Shown: positions 55,038 through 62,535 of the stretch, piece by piece
Position numbering within the stretch: the first letter of the stretch is position 1
How the letters are laid out: every line of letters starts with the position of its first letter
Source of the DNA: Achromobacter veterisilvae
GTDB lineage: Bacteria; Pseudomonadota; Gammaproteobacteria; Burkholderiales; Burkholderiaceae_B
Length of the DNA: 64,000 nt
Assembly (NCBI RefSeq): GCF_900496975.1
Contig: NZ_UFQC01000023.1
Span: forward strand, 35,552-99,551
Direction: 5' to 3'
Position numbers and translations under genes: made by a program
Notes under the pieces: generated by a model
Seen by the model: only the letters and a program-made list of their open reading frames with translations
Database searches by the model: none
What the model was told of the DNA's origin: nothing

Positions 55038-56248
55038 CACGGCTTCACCAGCGGGCAGCCGCCGTCCTTCAGCGGACGGAACGCCTGTTCGGCGGGAATC
55101 TTGCGGACCAGGTTGTAGTAGTCCCAGTCGCGCTTGGATTCCGACGGCTTCTTGACCTGGAACAGATAGAGGTCGCGCATGACGCGGCCGTCTTCGCGGA
55201 TCCGGCCGTTCTCGGTCATGAAGTCGTTGATGGGGGTGTCATGCATTTTCTTCAGGACCGCCTCGGAGCCGTCGGTGCCGGCCGCCTTGATGGCGTTCAG
55301 GTAGTGCATGGTCGCGCTGTAGTTGCTGGCCTGCACCATCGAGGGCATGCGGCCGGTGCGCTTGAAATAGCGCTCGGACCATTGCCGGGCCTTGTCGTCC
55401 TGGTCCCAGTAGAAAGGTTCCACCAGGTTCAGGCCCTGCGCGTACTCCAGGCCCACGCTGCGCACGTCCACGATGCTCATGAAGAGCGCCGCCACGCGCT
55501 GCTTGCTGCCCATGATGCCGAACTCGAACGCCTGCTTGATGCTGTTGATGGTGTCGCCGCTGCCGTTGGCCAGGCCGATGACCTGGGCCTTGGAAGCCTG
55601 CGCCTGCAGCAGGAAGGAAGAAAAGTCGGCGCTGGCGATGGGGTGGCGCACGCTGCCCACCACCTGTCCGCCCTTGGACTTGACCACCGCCATCGCGTCG
55701 CGCTCCAGCGAATGGCCGAACGCATAGTCGGAGGTGATGAAGTACCAGCTCTTGCCGCCGTCCTCCATGACGCCATTGGCCACGCCGGTGGCATAGGCAT
55801 AGGTGTCGTAGGTCCAGTGCATGCCGTTGGGCGAGCAGGCCTTGCCGGTCAGGTCGGCCGAGCCGGCGCTGGTGAAGATCACCACGCGCTTCATCTGGCG
55901 GGTCAGGTCCTGCACGGCCAGCGCGATGGCGGAATTGGGCACGTCGAGGATCAGGTCGACCTTGTCGTTCTCGTACCAGCGGCGGGCGGTCGACACGCCG
56001 ATGTCCACCTTGTTCTGGTGGTCGGCCGAAACGATTTCGATGGGCTTGCCCAGCACGGTGCCGCCGAAATCCTCGACGGCCATTTTCACGGCTTCGACGC
56101 CGAACTTGCCGGACAGGTCGGCCATCATGCCGGACTGGTCGCCCAGCACGCCGATCTTCACGACGTCATCCGACACTTGCGCCTGGGCGGACACGGACAG
56201 GGCGCCCAGCACGCAGGCGGCAAGGCTGTTCTTCAAACGGGTCTTCAT
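55037..56248 (-). CDS. Periplasmic binding protein, branched-chain amino acid type
   Basis: This 403-residue protein has a signal peptide ending near Ala-Gln-Ala (residue about 24) and the family features VKIGVLGDQSGMMADLSGKF and VDLILDVPNSAIALAVQDLT. It belongs to the type I periplasmic receptors used for amino acids, amides and aromatic acids. It likely feeds the ABC permease-ATPase genes 57763-61109, which are on the other strand. Ligand unknown. Confidence 0.9.
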   Translation of the reverse strand: MKTRLKNSLAACVLGALSVSAQAQVSDDVVKIGVLGDQSGMMADLSGKFGVEAVKMAVEDFGGTVLGKPIEIVSADHQNKVDIGVSTARRWYENDKVDLILDVPNSAIALAVQDLTRQMKRVVIFTSAGSADLTGKACSPNGMHWTYDTYAYATGVANGVMEDGGKSWYFITSDYAFGHSLERDAMAVVKSKGGQVVGSVRHPIASADFSSFLLQAQASKAQVIGLANGSGDTINSIKQAFEFGIMGSKQRVAALFMSIVDVRSVGLEYAQGLNLVEPFYWDQDDKARQWSERYFKRTGRMPSMVQASNYSATMHYLNAIKAAGTDGSEAVLKKMHDTPINDFMTENGRIREDGRVMRDLYLFQVKKPSESKRDWDYYNLVRKIPAEQAFRPLKDGGCPLVKP

Positions 56249-56316
56249 GGGGGATGTCTCCTCGGGGGGCTTCGGTTCCTGCGCGCCGGCCTGTGCCGGA
56301 CGGTCGCGCGAAAAAG

Positions 56317-56388
56317 TGCCTCCACGCCGCGCCTTCGGCTTGCCGCCCCCGAAGGGGCGCTTTTTGCCTTAGGGCGGCCTGGCGGCAA
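56317..56388 (-). repeat. Dispersed GC-rich repeat, copy C (inverted)
   Basis: On the minus strand it reads GCCGCCCTAAGGCAAAAAGC with a GCCCC/GGGGC hairpin, matching copy B. It lies between the cupin gene and the binding-protein gene, both leftward. Confidence 0.78.
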
Positions 56389-56396
56389 AAAAGGGC

Positions 56397-56795
56397 TTAT
56401 TCCAGCGTCTGGCCGGCGTAGGCGTCGATGAACAGGTTGGGTTTCAGGAAGAAGCTGAGCACCAGGGCGCCGTTGGGCGAGCGCGCCACGTGCTGGTTGC
56501 CGCGCGGGCGCCAGACGTAGTCGCCGGCGCATACCTCGCCTTCGGCGTCGACGATGGAGCCTTCCAGCACGTAGGTCTGTTCGACCTCCACGTGCTCGTG
56601 CAGCGGCAGTTCCGTGCCGGGCTGCCAGCGGAACAGGGCGGTGAGCAGGCCGGACTCCTTGTCCTGCATCAGGATCTTCATATCGATGCCTTCGACCTGC
56701 GTGGGTTTCCACGGCAGGTCGGCGACTTTCAGGAAGCGCGAGGCCAAGGGCGGCAGCGCGTTGGCTGCGGGGCAGCCGGGGGTTTCGAGGGCCAT
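56397..56795 (-). CDS. Cupin-domain protein (ChrR-like)
   Basis: This 132-residue single-domain cupin has the first metal motif in HEHVEVEQTYVLEGSIVDAE (two His and Glu) and the second in RPRGNQHVARS (His). It resembles ChrR-like cupins such as small dioxygenases acting on acetophenone-type compounds, but this is uncertain. It is the first gene of the leftward branch of the island and likely acts on an intermediate of the same pathway. Confidence 0.8.
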   Translation of the reverse strand: MALETPGCPAANALPPLASRFLKVADLPWKPTQVEGIDMKILMQDKESGLLTALFRWQPGTELPLHEHVEVEQTYVLEGSIVDAEGEVCAGDYVWRPRGNQHVARSPNGALVLSFFLKPNLFIDAYAGQTLE

Positions 56796-56814
56796 GATTG
56801 TCTCCTAACCAAAA

Positions 56815-56844
56815 CTCTTTATAAGAGATCAAGAAAAAATCTTG
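56815..56844. promoter_or_regulatory. Operator-like palindromes in the divergent gap
   Basis: CTCTT-TAT-AAGAG (56815-56827) and CAAGA-AAAAA-TCTTG (56830-56844) lie in an AT-rich gap between the divergent cupin and SDR genes. The IclR protein encoded at 53424 is the natural candidate to bind them. Confidence 0.45.
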
Positions 56845-56972
56845 TTATTGAGTATTAGCAAATAGTCGCGTATATTGAGATTTATGTCAATTGCGTTTTC
56901 ACGAAGGGGAAACGCGAAGCGACACAGGCCGGGCCCAGAGATCCGGTCGCATACGAGATCTAGGAGACAAGC

Positions 56973-57752
56973 TTGAAACACGACTATCTGGACCGGACGT
57001 TCGGTCTGGCGGGGCGCGTCGCGCTGGTGACCGGCGCGGCACGGGGATTGGGCTACGCCATTGCGCAGGCCCTGGGCCGGGCGGGCGCGCAGGTGGTGAT
57101 CAACGACCTTTCCGCGGACGCCTGCGAGGCGGCCTGCGAACGCCTGGCGCAAGAGAGCATCAAGGCCCACGGCGCGCCTTTCGACGTGGCCGACGGCCGC
57201 GCGGTGGCCGAGGCCGTGGCCAGGCTGGAGGACGCGGGGCTGGCGATCGACGTGCTGGTCAGCAACGCCGGCAACCAGAACCGCAAGCCGGTGGTGGAGA
57301 TGAGCCCCGCCGAATGGCAGGCGCTGCAGAACGTCCACGTCAACGGCGCTTTCCATTGCGCGCGGGCCGTGCTGCCCGGCATGGGCAAGCGCGGCTTCGG
57401 CCGCATCGTCCTGATGTCGTCCGTGGCGGGGCAGGCGACCATGCCGAACATCGCCGCCTACGCGACCGCCAAGGGCGCGATCGCGGCCTTCGCCCGGGCG
57501 CTGGCGGTGGAGCACGGCGCCAGCGGCATCACCTGCAATGCGCTGGCCCCGGGTTTCGTGCGCACCGATTTCACGCAAGGGCTGCAAGAGAACCCCCAGT
57601 TCCAGTCCTTCCTGTCCACGGCGGTGCCCGCCGGCCGCTGGGCCGCGCCGGAAGACATCGCGCCGGCCGTGGTCTATCTGGCGTCGCCGGGCGCGTCGTT
57701 CGTCAACGGACACGTCCTGGCGATCGACGGCGGCCTGCTGGCCCGCATGTAG
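56973..57752 (+). CDS. Short-chain dehydrogenase/reductase (2)
   Basis: This 259-residue enzyme has TGAARGLGYAIAQALG, SNAGNQNRKP, YATAKGAIAAFARALA (catalytic Tyr and Lys) and a C-terminal DGGLLARM. The start is TTG at 56973 with AGGAGAC before it. It is the first gene of the rightward branch, 10 bp before the LivG-like gene. The substrate is unknown. Confidence 0.92.
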   Translation: MKHDYLDRTFGLAGRVALVTGAARGLGYAIAQALGRAGAQVVINDLSADACEAACERLAQESIKAHGAPFDVADGRAVAEAVARLEDAGLAIDVLVSNAGNQNRKPVVEMSPAEWQALQNVHVNGAFHCARAVLPGMGKRGFGRIVLMSSVAGQATMPNIAAYATAKGAIAAFARALAVEHGASGITCNALAPGFVRTDFTQGLQENPQFQSFLSTAVPAGRWAAPEDIAPAVVYLASPGASFVNGHVLAIDGGLLARM

Positions 57753-57762
57753 GAGCGCCGCC

Positions 57763-58524
57763 ATGAACACCCAAGCGGTCCTGTCCGCCCGGGGGCTGGT
57801 CAAGCGGTTCGGCGGTTTCAATGCCGTCGACGACGTGTCCCTGTCCCTGCGCGAAGGCTCCATCCACGCCCTGATCGGCCCCAACGGCGCGGGCAAAACC
57901 ACCTGTTTCAACCTGCTGACCAAATTCCTCACGCCGGACGCGGGCGCCATCCACTACCGGGGCCGCGACATCACGGCGCTGGCGCCGGAGCAGATCGCGC
58001 GGCTGGGCATCGTCCGTTCGTTCCAGATATCGGCGGTGTTCCTGGGCCTGACGGTGCTGCAGAACATGCGCGTGGCGCTGATGCGCCAGCATGGCGATGG
58101 CTGGCGCTTCTGGCGCAGCCGCCGCAGCATCGACCGGCTGAACGGGCGCGCGATGGAACTGCTGGACGCGGTCGGCCTGTCCGCGCTGGCGGACACCACC
58201 GCCGCCTTGCTGCCCTATGGCCGCAAGCGCGCGCTGGAAATCGCGATGACCCTGGCGCTGGAGCCGGAAATCATGCTGCTGGACGAACCGATGGCGGGGC
58301 TGGGCCAGGAGGACGTGACGCGCATCGCCGCGCTGATCCGCAGCGCGTCGGCCAACCGCAGCATCCTGATGGTCGAGCACAACCTCTCGGTGGTGGCCGA
58401 CCTGTCCGACACGATCACGGTGCTGGCGCGCGGCGCGGTGCTGGCGCAGGGGGACTACGCCACCGTATCGCGCGACGAGCGCGTCATCACGGCCTACATG
58501 GGCTCGGACGAGGAGGCGCACTGA
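57763..58524 (+). CDS. ABC transporter ATP-binding protein (LivG type)
   Basis: This 253-residue ATPase has Walker A GPNGAGKTT, Q-loop around QISAVFLGLTV, Walker B IMLLDEPMAGL and an ABC signature that is degenerate (LLPYGRKRALEIA). It is LivG-like by order and by pairing with the LivF-like gene one base downstream. It energises the fused permease. Confidence 0.93.
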   Translation: MNTQAVLSARGLVKRFGGFNAVDDVSLSLREGSIHALIGPNGAGKTTCFNLLTKFLTPDAGAIHYRGRDITALAPEQIARLGIVRSFQISAVFLGLTVLQNMRVALMRQHGDGWRFWRSRRSIDRLNGRAMELLDAVGLSALADTTAALLPYGRKRALEIAMTLALEPEIMLLDEPMAGLGQEDVTRIAALIRSASANRSILMVEHNLSVVADLSDTITVLARGAVLAQGDYATVSRDERVITAYMGSDEEAH

Positions 58525-58525
58525 G

Positions 58526-59218
58526 ATGCTGTCGATCAAAGACCTCAACGCCTGGTACGGCGAATCGCACGTGCTGCACGGCGTGAACCTGGACGTGAAC
58601 CGCGGCGAACTCGTCACCATCCTGGGCCGCAACGGCGCGGGCAAGACGACGACGCTGCGCGCCATCATGGGCATCCTGGACAAGCGCCGCGGCTCCATCC
58701 GGCTGAACGGGCAGGAGACCGTGAACATGGCGCCGCACCGCATTCCGCGGCTGGGCGTCGTGTATTGCCCGGAAGAGCGGGCCGTGTTCCGCAGCCTGAG
58801 CGTGACCGAAAACCTGATGCTGCCGCCGCGCCTGGCCGAAGGCGGCATGTCGCTGGACGAGATCTACACCCTCTTTCCCAACCTGCGCGAACGCAGCGCC
58901 AGTTCCGGCGGCAACCTGTCCGGCGGCGAACAGCAGATGCTGGCGATCGCGCGCATCCTGCGCACGGGCGCCCAGCTCATCCTGCTGGACGAACCCACCG
59001 AGGGCCTGGCGCCCGTCATCGTGCAGCAGATCGGGCAGGCCATCCGCACCCTGAAGGAGCGGGGCTTCACCATCGTGCTGGTCGAGCAGAACTTCCGGTT
59101 CGCGACCAAGGTGGCCGACCGCCACTACGTCATGGAGCATGGCTGCGTGGTCGATCAGTTGTCGGCGGAAGAGGCGCGCAACGATCCCGAGCGGATCACG
59201 CGCCGCCTGGGTGTCTGA
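58526..59218 (+). CDS. ABC transporter ATP-binding protein (LivF type)
   Basis: This 230-residue ATPase has Walker A GRNGAGKTT, the LivF features GIAYCPEERAV-like GVVYCPEERAVFRSLSV, signature NLSGGEQQMLAIAR and Walker B LILLDEPTEGLAP. It pairs with the LivG-like protein. It begins one base after that gene. Confidence 0.95.
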   Translation: MLSIKDLNAWYGESHVLHGVNLDVNRGELVTILGRNGAGKTTTLRAIMGILDKRRGSIRLNGQETVNMAPHRIPRLGVVYCPEERAVFRSLSVTENLMLPPRLAEGGMSLDEIYTLFPNLRERSASSGGNLSGGEQQMLAIARILRTGAQLILLDEPTEGLAPVIVQQIGQAIRTLKERGFTIVLVEQNFRFATKVADRHYVMEHGCVVDQLSAEEARNDPERITRRLGV

Positions 59219-59231
59219 GGGGAGAATCCAC

Positions 59232-61109
59232 GTGTTCGAAATTTTCGGCGTGCCGTCCACGGCACTATTCGGCCAGTTGCTGCTCGGCCTGATCAACGGT
59301 TCGTTCTACGCCTTGCTCTCGATCGGGCTGGCGGTGATCTTCGGCCTGTTGAACATCATCAATTTCGCCCATGGCGCGCAGTACACCGCGGGCGCGTTCC
59401 TGGCCTGGATGCTGCTGAACTACCTGGGCGTGAACTATTGGGCGGCGCTGGTGCTGGTGCCGCTCATCATGGCGGCGTTCGCCATCGTGGTCGAGCGCCT
59501 GCTGATCTCGCGCACCTACCGCATGGACCACCTGTACGGCCTGCTGCTGACCTTCGGCATCGCATTGCTGATCGAAGGCGGCCTGCGCCAGGCCTACGGC
59601 GTGTCGGGGCTGCCCTACACCATCCCCAAGGCGCTGACGGGAGGCATCAACCTGGGCTTCATGTTCCTGCCCTGGTACCGCGGCTGGGCCGTGGCCGTGT
59701 CGCTGGTGCTGTGCCTGGCCGTCTGGGTGCTGATCGAGAAGACCCGCGTGGGCGCCATGTTGCGCGCCGCCACGGAAAACCCCACGGTGGTGCGTTCGTT
59801 CGGCATCAACGTGCCGCTGCTCATCACGCTGACCTACGCGCTCGGCGTGGCCCTGGCCTCGGTGGCGGGCGTGATCGCCGCGCCCATCTACCAGGTCAGC
59901 CCGATGATGGGCTCCAACCTGGTGGTGATCGTGTTCGCGGTGGTGGTGATCGGCGGCATGGGATCCATCATGGGGGCCATCGTCAGCGGATTCGGGCTGG
60001 GCATCATCGAAGGCCTGACCAAGGTGTTCTATCCCGAGGCCGCCAACCTGGCGATCTTCATCATCATGGTGCTGGTGCTGCTGTGCAAGCCGGCCGGGCT
60101 GTTCGGCAAGCCCCTGCAGGTGCAGAACGTGCTGGCCGCCGAGGCGACCCGCGAACCGGTCCAACTGGGCCGCCGCGGCATGCGCGTGGCGATGGCGGCG
60201 CTGGCGGTCGCGGCGCTGGTGGCGCCGTGGTTCATCTACCCGACCTTCCTGATGAAGGTGCTGTGCTTCGCGCTGTTCGCGGCCGCCTTCAACCTGCTGG
60301 TGGGCTACGTCGGCCTGCTGTCATTCGGCCATGCCGCGTTCTTCGGCGCGGCCGCCTACGCCACCGGCATCGTCATGAAACTGCTGAGCGCCACGCCCGA
60401 ACTCGGCCTGCTGGCCGGCGTGGTGACGGGCGGCCTGCTGGGCCTGGCGTTCGGCGCCATCGCCATCCGGCGCCAGGGCATCTACTTCGCGATGATCACG
60501 CTGGCGCTGTCGCAACTGGTGTACTTCATCGCCGTCCAGGCCGGCTTCACCGGCGGGGAGGACGGCCTGCAGAGCGTGCCGCGCGGCAAGCTGTTCGGCC
60601 TGTTCGACCTGGAAGGCGTGATGCCCATGTACTACTTCACGCTGCTGGTGTTCGCGCTGGGCTATGCCTTCGTGCTGCGCGTGCTGAACTCGCCGTTCGG
60701 GGAAGTGATCCGCTCGGTGCGCGACAACGAGCAGCGGGCCCGCTCCCTCGGGTATTCCACCTCGCGCTACAAGCTGATGGCGTTCACCCTGTCGGCGTCG
60801 GTGGCGGGGCTGGCCGGCGGCCTGAAGGTGCTGGTGTTCGGCGTGGCGTCGCTGACGGACGTGCATTGGCACGCCAACGGCGAGGTGGTGCTGATGGCGC
60901 TGCTGGGCGGCATCGGCACGGTGTTCGGCCCGCTGGCCGGCGCCTTCACTTTCGTGTCGCTGCAGAACTACCTGGCGCCGCTGGGATCCTGGGTGCTCAT
61001 CGTCCAGGGCGCGATTTTCGTCCTCTGCGTTCTGCTGTTCCGCGACGGCATCATGGGGCTGGTCGCGCGCGCCTGGCTGGCCCTTACCCGCGCGAAAAAG
61101 GAATCCTGA
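59232..61109 (+). CDS. Fused LivH-LivM-type permease
   Basis: This 625-residue protein joins two permeases that are usually separate. Residues about 1-300 are LivH-like (GLINGSFYALLSIGLAVIFG, NIINFAHGAQYTAGAFLAWM, GVAMRAATEN-like GAMLRAATENP) and residues about 320-625 are LivM-like (NLLVGYVGLLSFGHAAFFGA, FAMITLALSQLVYF, GGIGTVFGPLAGAF). The start is GTG at 59232 with AGGGGAGA before it. Fusion of the pair is known in some actinobacteria and proteobacteria. It forms a transporter with the two ATPases and probably the binding protein at 55037. Confidence 0.92.
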   Translation: MFEIFGVPSTALFGQLLLGLINGSFYALLSIGLAVIFGLLNIINFAHGAQYTAGAFLAWMLLNYLGVNYWAALVLVPLIMAAFAIVVERLLISRTYRMDHLYGLLLTFGIALLIEGGLRQAYGVSGLPYTIPKALTGGINLGFMFLPWYRGWAVAVSLVLCLAVWVLIEKTRVGAMLRAATENPTVVRSFGINVPLLITLTYALGVALASVAGVIAAPIYQVSPMMGSNLVVIVFAVVVIGGMGSIMGAIVSGFGLGIIEGLTKVFYPEAANLAIFIIMVLVLLCKPAGLFGKPLQVQNVLAAEATREPVQLGRRGMRVAMAALAVAALVAPWFIYPTFLMKVLCFALFAAAFNLLVGYVGLLSFGHAAFFGAAAYATGIVMKLLSATPELGLLAGVVTGGLLGLAFGAIAIRRQGIYFAMITLALSQLVYFIAVQAGFTGGEDGLQSVPRGKLFGLFDLEGVMPMYYFTLLVFALGYAFVLRVLNSPFGEVIRSVRDNEQRARSLGYSTSRYKLMAFTLSASVAGLAGGLKVLVFGVASLTDVHWHANGEVVLMALLGGIGTVFGPLAGAFTFVSLQNYLAPLGSWVLIVQGAIFVLCVLLFRDGIMGLVARAWLALTRAKKES

Positions 61110-61411
61110 TGTTCTTGCATGTCGTAATGCTGCAACTATCCGAAGCCGCCGACGCGCGGTTCCATGACCGGGTCCAGGGCTATTGCCAGCGGATCCTGGC
61201 CGAGTGCGATGGGGTGAAGGGATACGCCTTCCGGCCGAACCAGGCCGGCCGCTCGGACGGCCTGACCCACGCCGTGGTGGCGGCATTCGCGGACAGCCCC
61301 GCGCACGACCGCTACCAGGTGTCGCCGGCGCACCAGGAGATGAAGGCCTACATGGCCGGCTTCATCGAGCGCCTGGTGGTGTACGACGGGGAAATCCCTA
61401 CGTTCGCCTGA
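61109..61411 (+). CDS. Dabb-family small protein (stress-responsive A/B barrel)
   Basis: This 100-residue protein has the fold start MFLHVVMLQLSEAADARFHD and VAAFADSPAHDRYQVSPAHQ, typical of Dabb/stress-responsive A/B barrel proteins, some of which cyclise or rearrange catabolic intermediates. Its start overlaps the permease stop (TGATG). It is the last gene of the rightward operon before a gap with the repeat. Confidence 0.85.
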   Translation: MFLHVVMLQLSEAADARFHDRVQGYCQRILAECDGVKGYAFRPNQAGRSDGLTHAVVAAFADSPAHDRYQVSPAHQEMKAYMAGFIERLVVYDGEIPTFA

Positions 61412-61470
61412 ACGCGCGTGGGCCGCGCCGCGCCGCGCGGAAAGGGATAAACTCGCGAATGGTTTTTCAT

Positions 61471-61546
61471 TGCCGGGCCGCCCCTGGGGGAAACCGCCTC
61501 CTTGGGGGGCAGCCCCGTCCACGCAAGCGGGCGCGGCGCCGGGGTA
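61471..61546 (+). repeat. Dispersed GC-rich repeat, copy D (degenerate)
   Basis: TGCCGGGCCGCCCCTGGGGG then GGGGGGCAGCCCCGTCCACGC resembles copy B but with several substitutions. It separates the Dabb gene from the hydrolase gene. Confidence 0.5.
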
Positions 61547-61595
61547 ACTTGCTTTTCCGGTTTCCGGTCACGTATTCGTCATAGGTTGAGTGAAC

Positions 61596-62291
61596 ATGGA
61601 CTACGTATTGCCCCCCCAGCCGCCCATCGCGGTTCCCGTTGCCGGCAGCGCCGCGCTGTTCCCGGTGCGCCGTGTCTATTGCGTCGGCCGCAACTACGCC
61701 GAGCACGCCAAGGAAATGGGCTTCACCGGCCGTGAAGACCCGTTCTTCTTCTGCAAGCCCGCCGACGCGGTGCTGAGCGTGGCCGACGGCGAAACCGGCA
61801 AAATGCCGTATCCGCCCAAGACCTCCAACCTGCACTACGAGATGGAACTCGTCGTGGTGCTGGGCAAGGGCGGCCGCGACATTCCGGTCGACAAGGCCAA
61901 CGAATGCGTGTGGGGCTATGCGCTGGGCCTGGACATGACCCGCCGCGACCTCCAGGGCGAAATGAAGAAGCAGGGGCGCCCCTGGGAAATCGGCAAGGCG
62001 TTCGACCTGTCCGCGCCGCTCGGCCCGATCCACCCGCGCAGCGTCGTCGGCACCCTGGACAAGGGCGCCATCTGGCTCGACGTGAACGGCCAGCGCAAGC
62101 AGTCCAGCGACATCTCGCAGATGCTGTGGAACGTGCCGGAGAGCATTTCCTACCTGTCCGGCCTGTTCGAACTCCAGCCCGGGGACATCATCTTCACCGG
62201 CACGCCGGAAGGCGTGGGCGCCGTGCTGCAGGGCGACGTCATCACCGGCGGCGTCGAAGGCCTGGGTGAACTCCGCGTCGAAATCGTCTAA
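61596..62291 (+). CDS. Fumarylacetoacetase/fumarylpyruvate hydrolase family
   Basis: This 231-residue hydrolase has FAH features: [20 protein letters not shown] near the start, [13 protein letters not shown] and [16 protein letters not shown] (metal site Glu/Asp) and [20 protein letters not shown]. It is closest to the short fumarylpyruvate or acylpyruvate hydrolases that finish gentisate-type ring cleavage. It may be part of the island, but the gap and repeat upstream leave that open. ATG 61596 is preferred; GTG at 61590 adds two residues. Confidence 0.9.
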   Translation: MDYVLPPQPPIAVPVAGSAALFPVRRVYCVGRNYAEHAKEMGFTGREDPFFFCKPADAVLSVADGETGKMPYPPKTSNLHYEMELVVVLGKGGRDIPVDKANECVWGYALGLDMTRRDLQGEMKKQGRPWEIGKAFDLSAPLGPIHPRSVVGTLDKGAIWLDVNGQRKQSSDISQMLWNVPESISYLSGLFELQPGDIIFTGTPEGVGAVLQGDVITGGVEGLGELRVEIV

Positions 62292-62332
62292 AGTACGCGC
62301 CGGAACCGTTTCACCACTACAGGAGCGCCAGC

Positions 62333-62464
62333 ATGCGCAGCAAGATCGTGCTGACCGCCTTCGTCGTGTTCGGCTTTGTCCTCGCCGGTTGCAACACCGT
62401 CGCGGGCATGGGCAAGGACATGTCCAAGGCCGGCAACGCCATCACCAACGCCGCCGACAAATAA
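62333..62464 (+). CDS. Entericidin A/B-type small lipoprotein (2)
   Basis: This 43-residue protein has a signal ending at LAGC (residue 20) and the signature CNTVAGMGKDMSKAGNAIT. AGGAG lies before the ATG at 62333. It is a paralogue of the protein at 27529-27660. A strong terminator follows. Confidence 0.85.
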   Translation: MRSKIVLTAFVVFGFVLAGCNTVAGMGKDMSKAGNAITNAADK

Positions 62465-62481
62465 CCGTCGCCAGCGATAAA

Positions 62482-62517
62482 AAAAGCCCCTTGAAGCAAT
62501 TGCTCCAAGGGGCTTTT
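62482..62517. terminator. Bidirectional Rho-independent terminator
   Basis: A 12-bp stem (62482-62493 with 62506-62517) with further inner pairing (AGCAA/TTGCT), A-rich on one side and T-rich on the other. It separates the convergent entericidin and PhoH genes. Confidence 0.85.
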
Positions 62518-62535
62518 CCCTTTGCGGGCAAGGGG

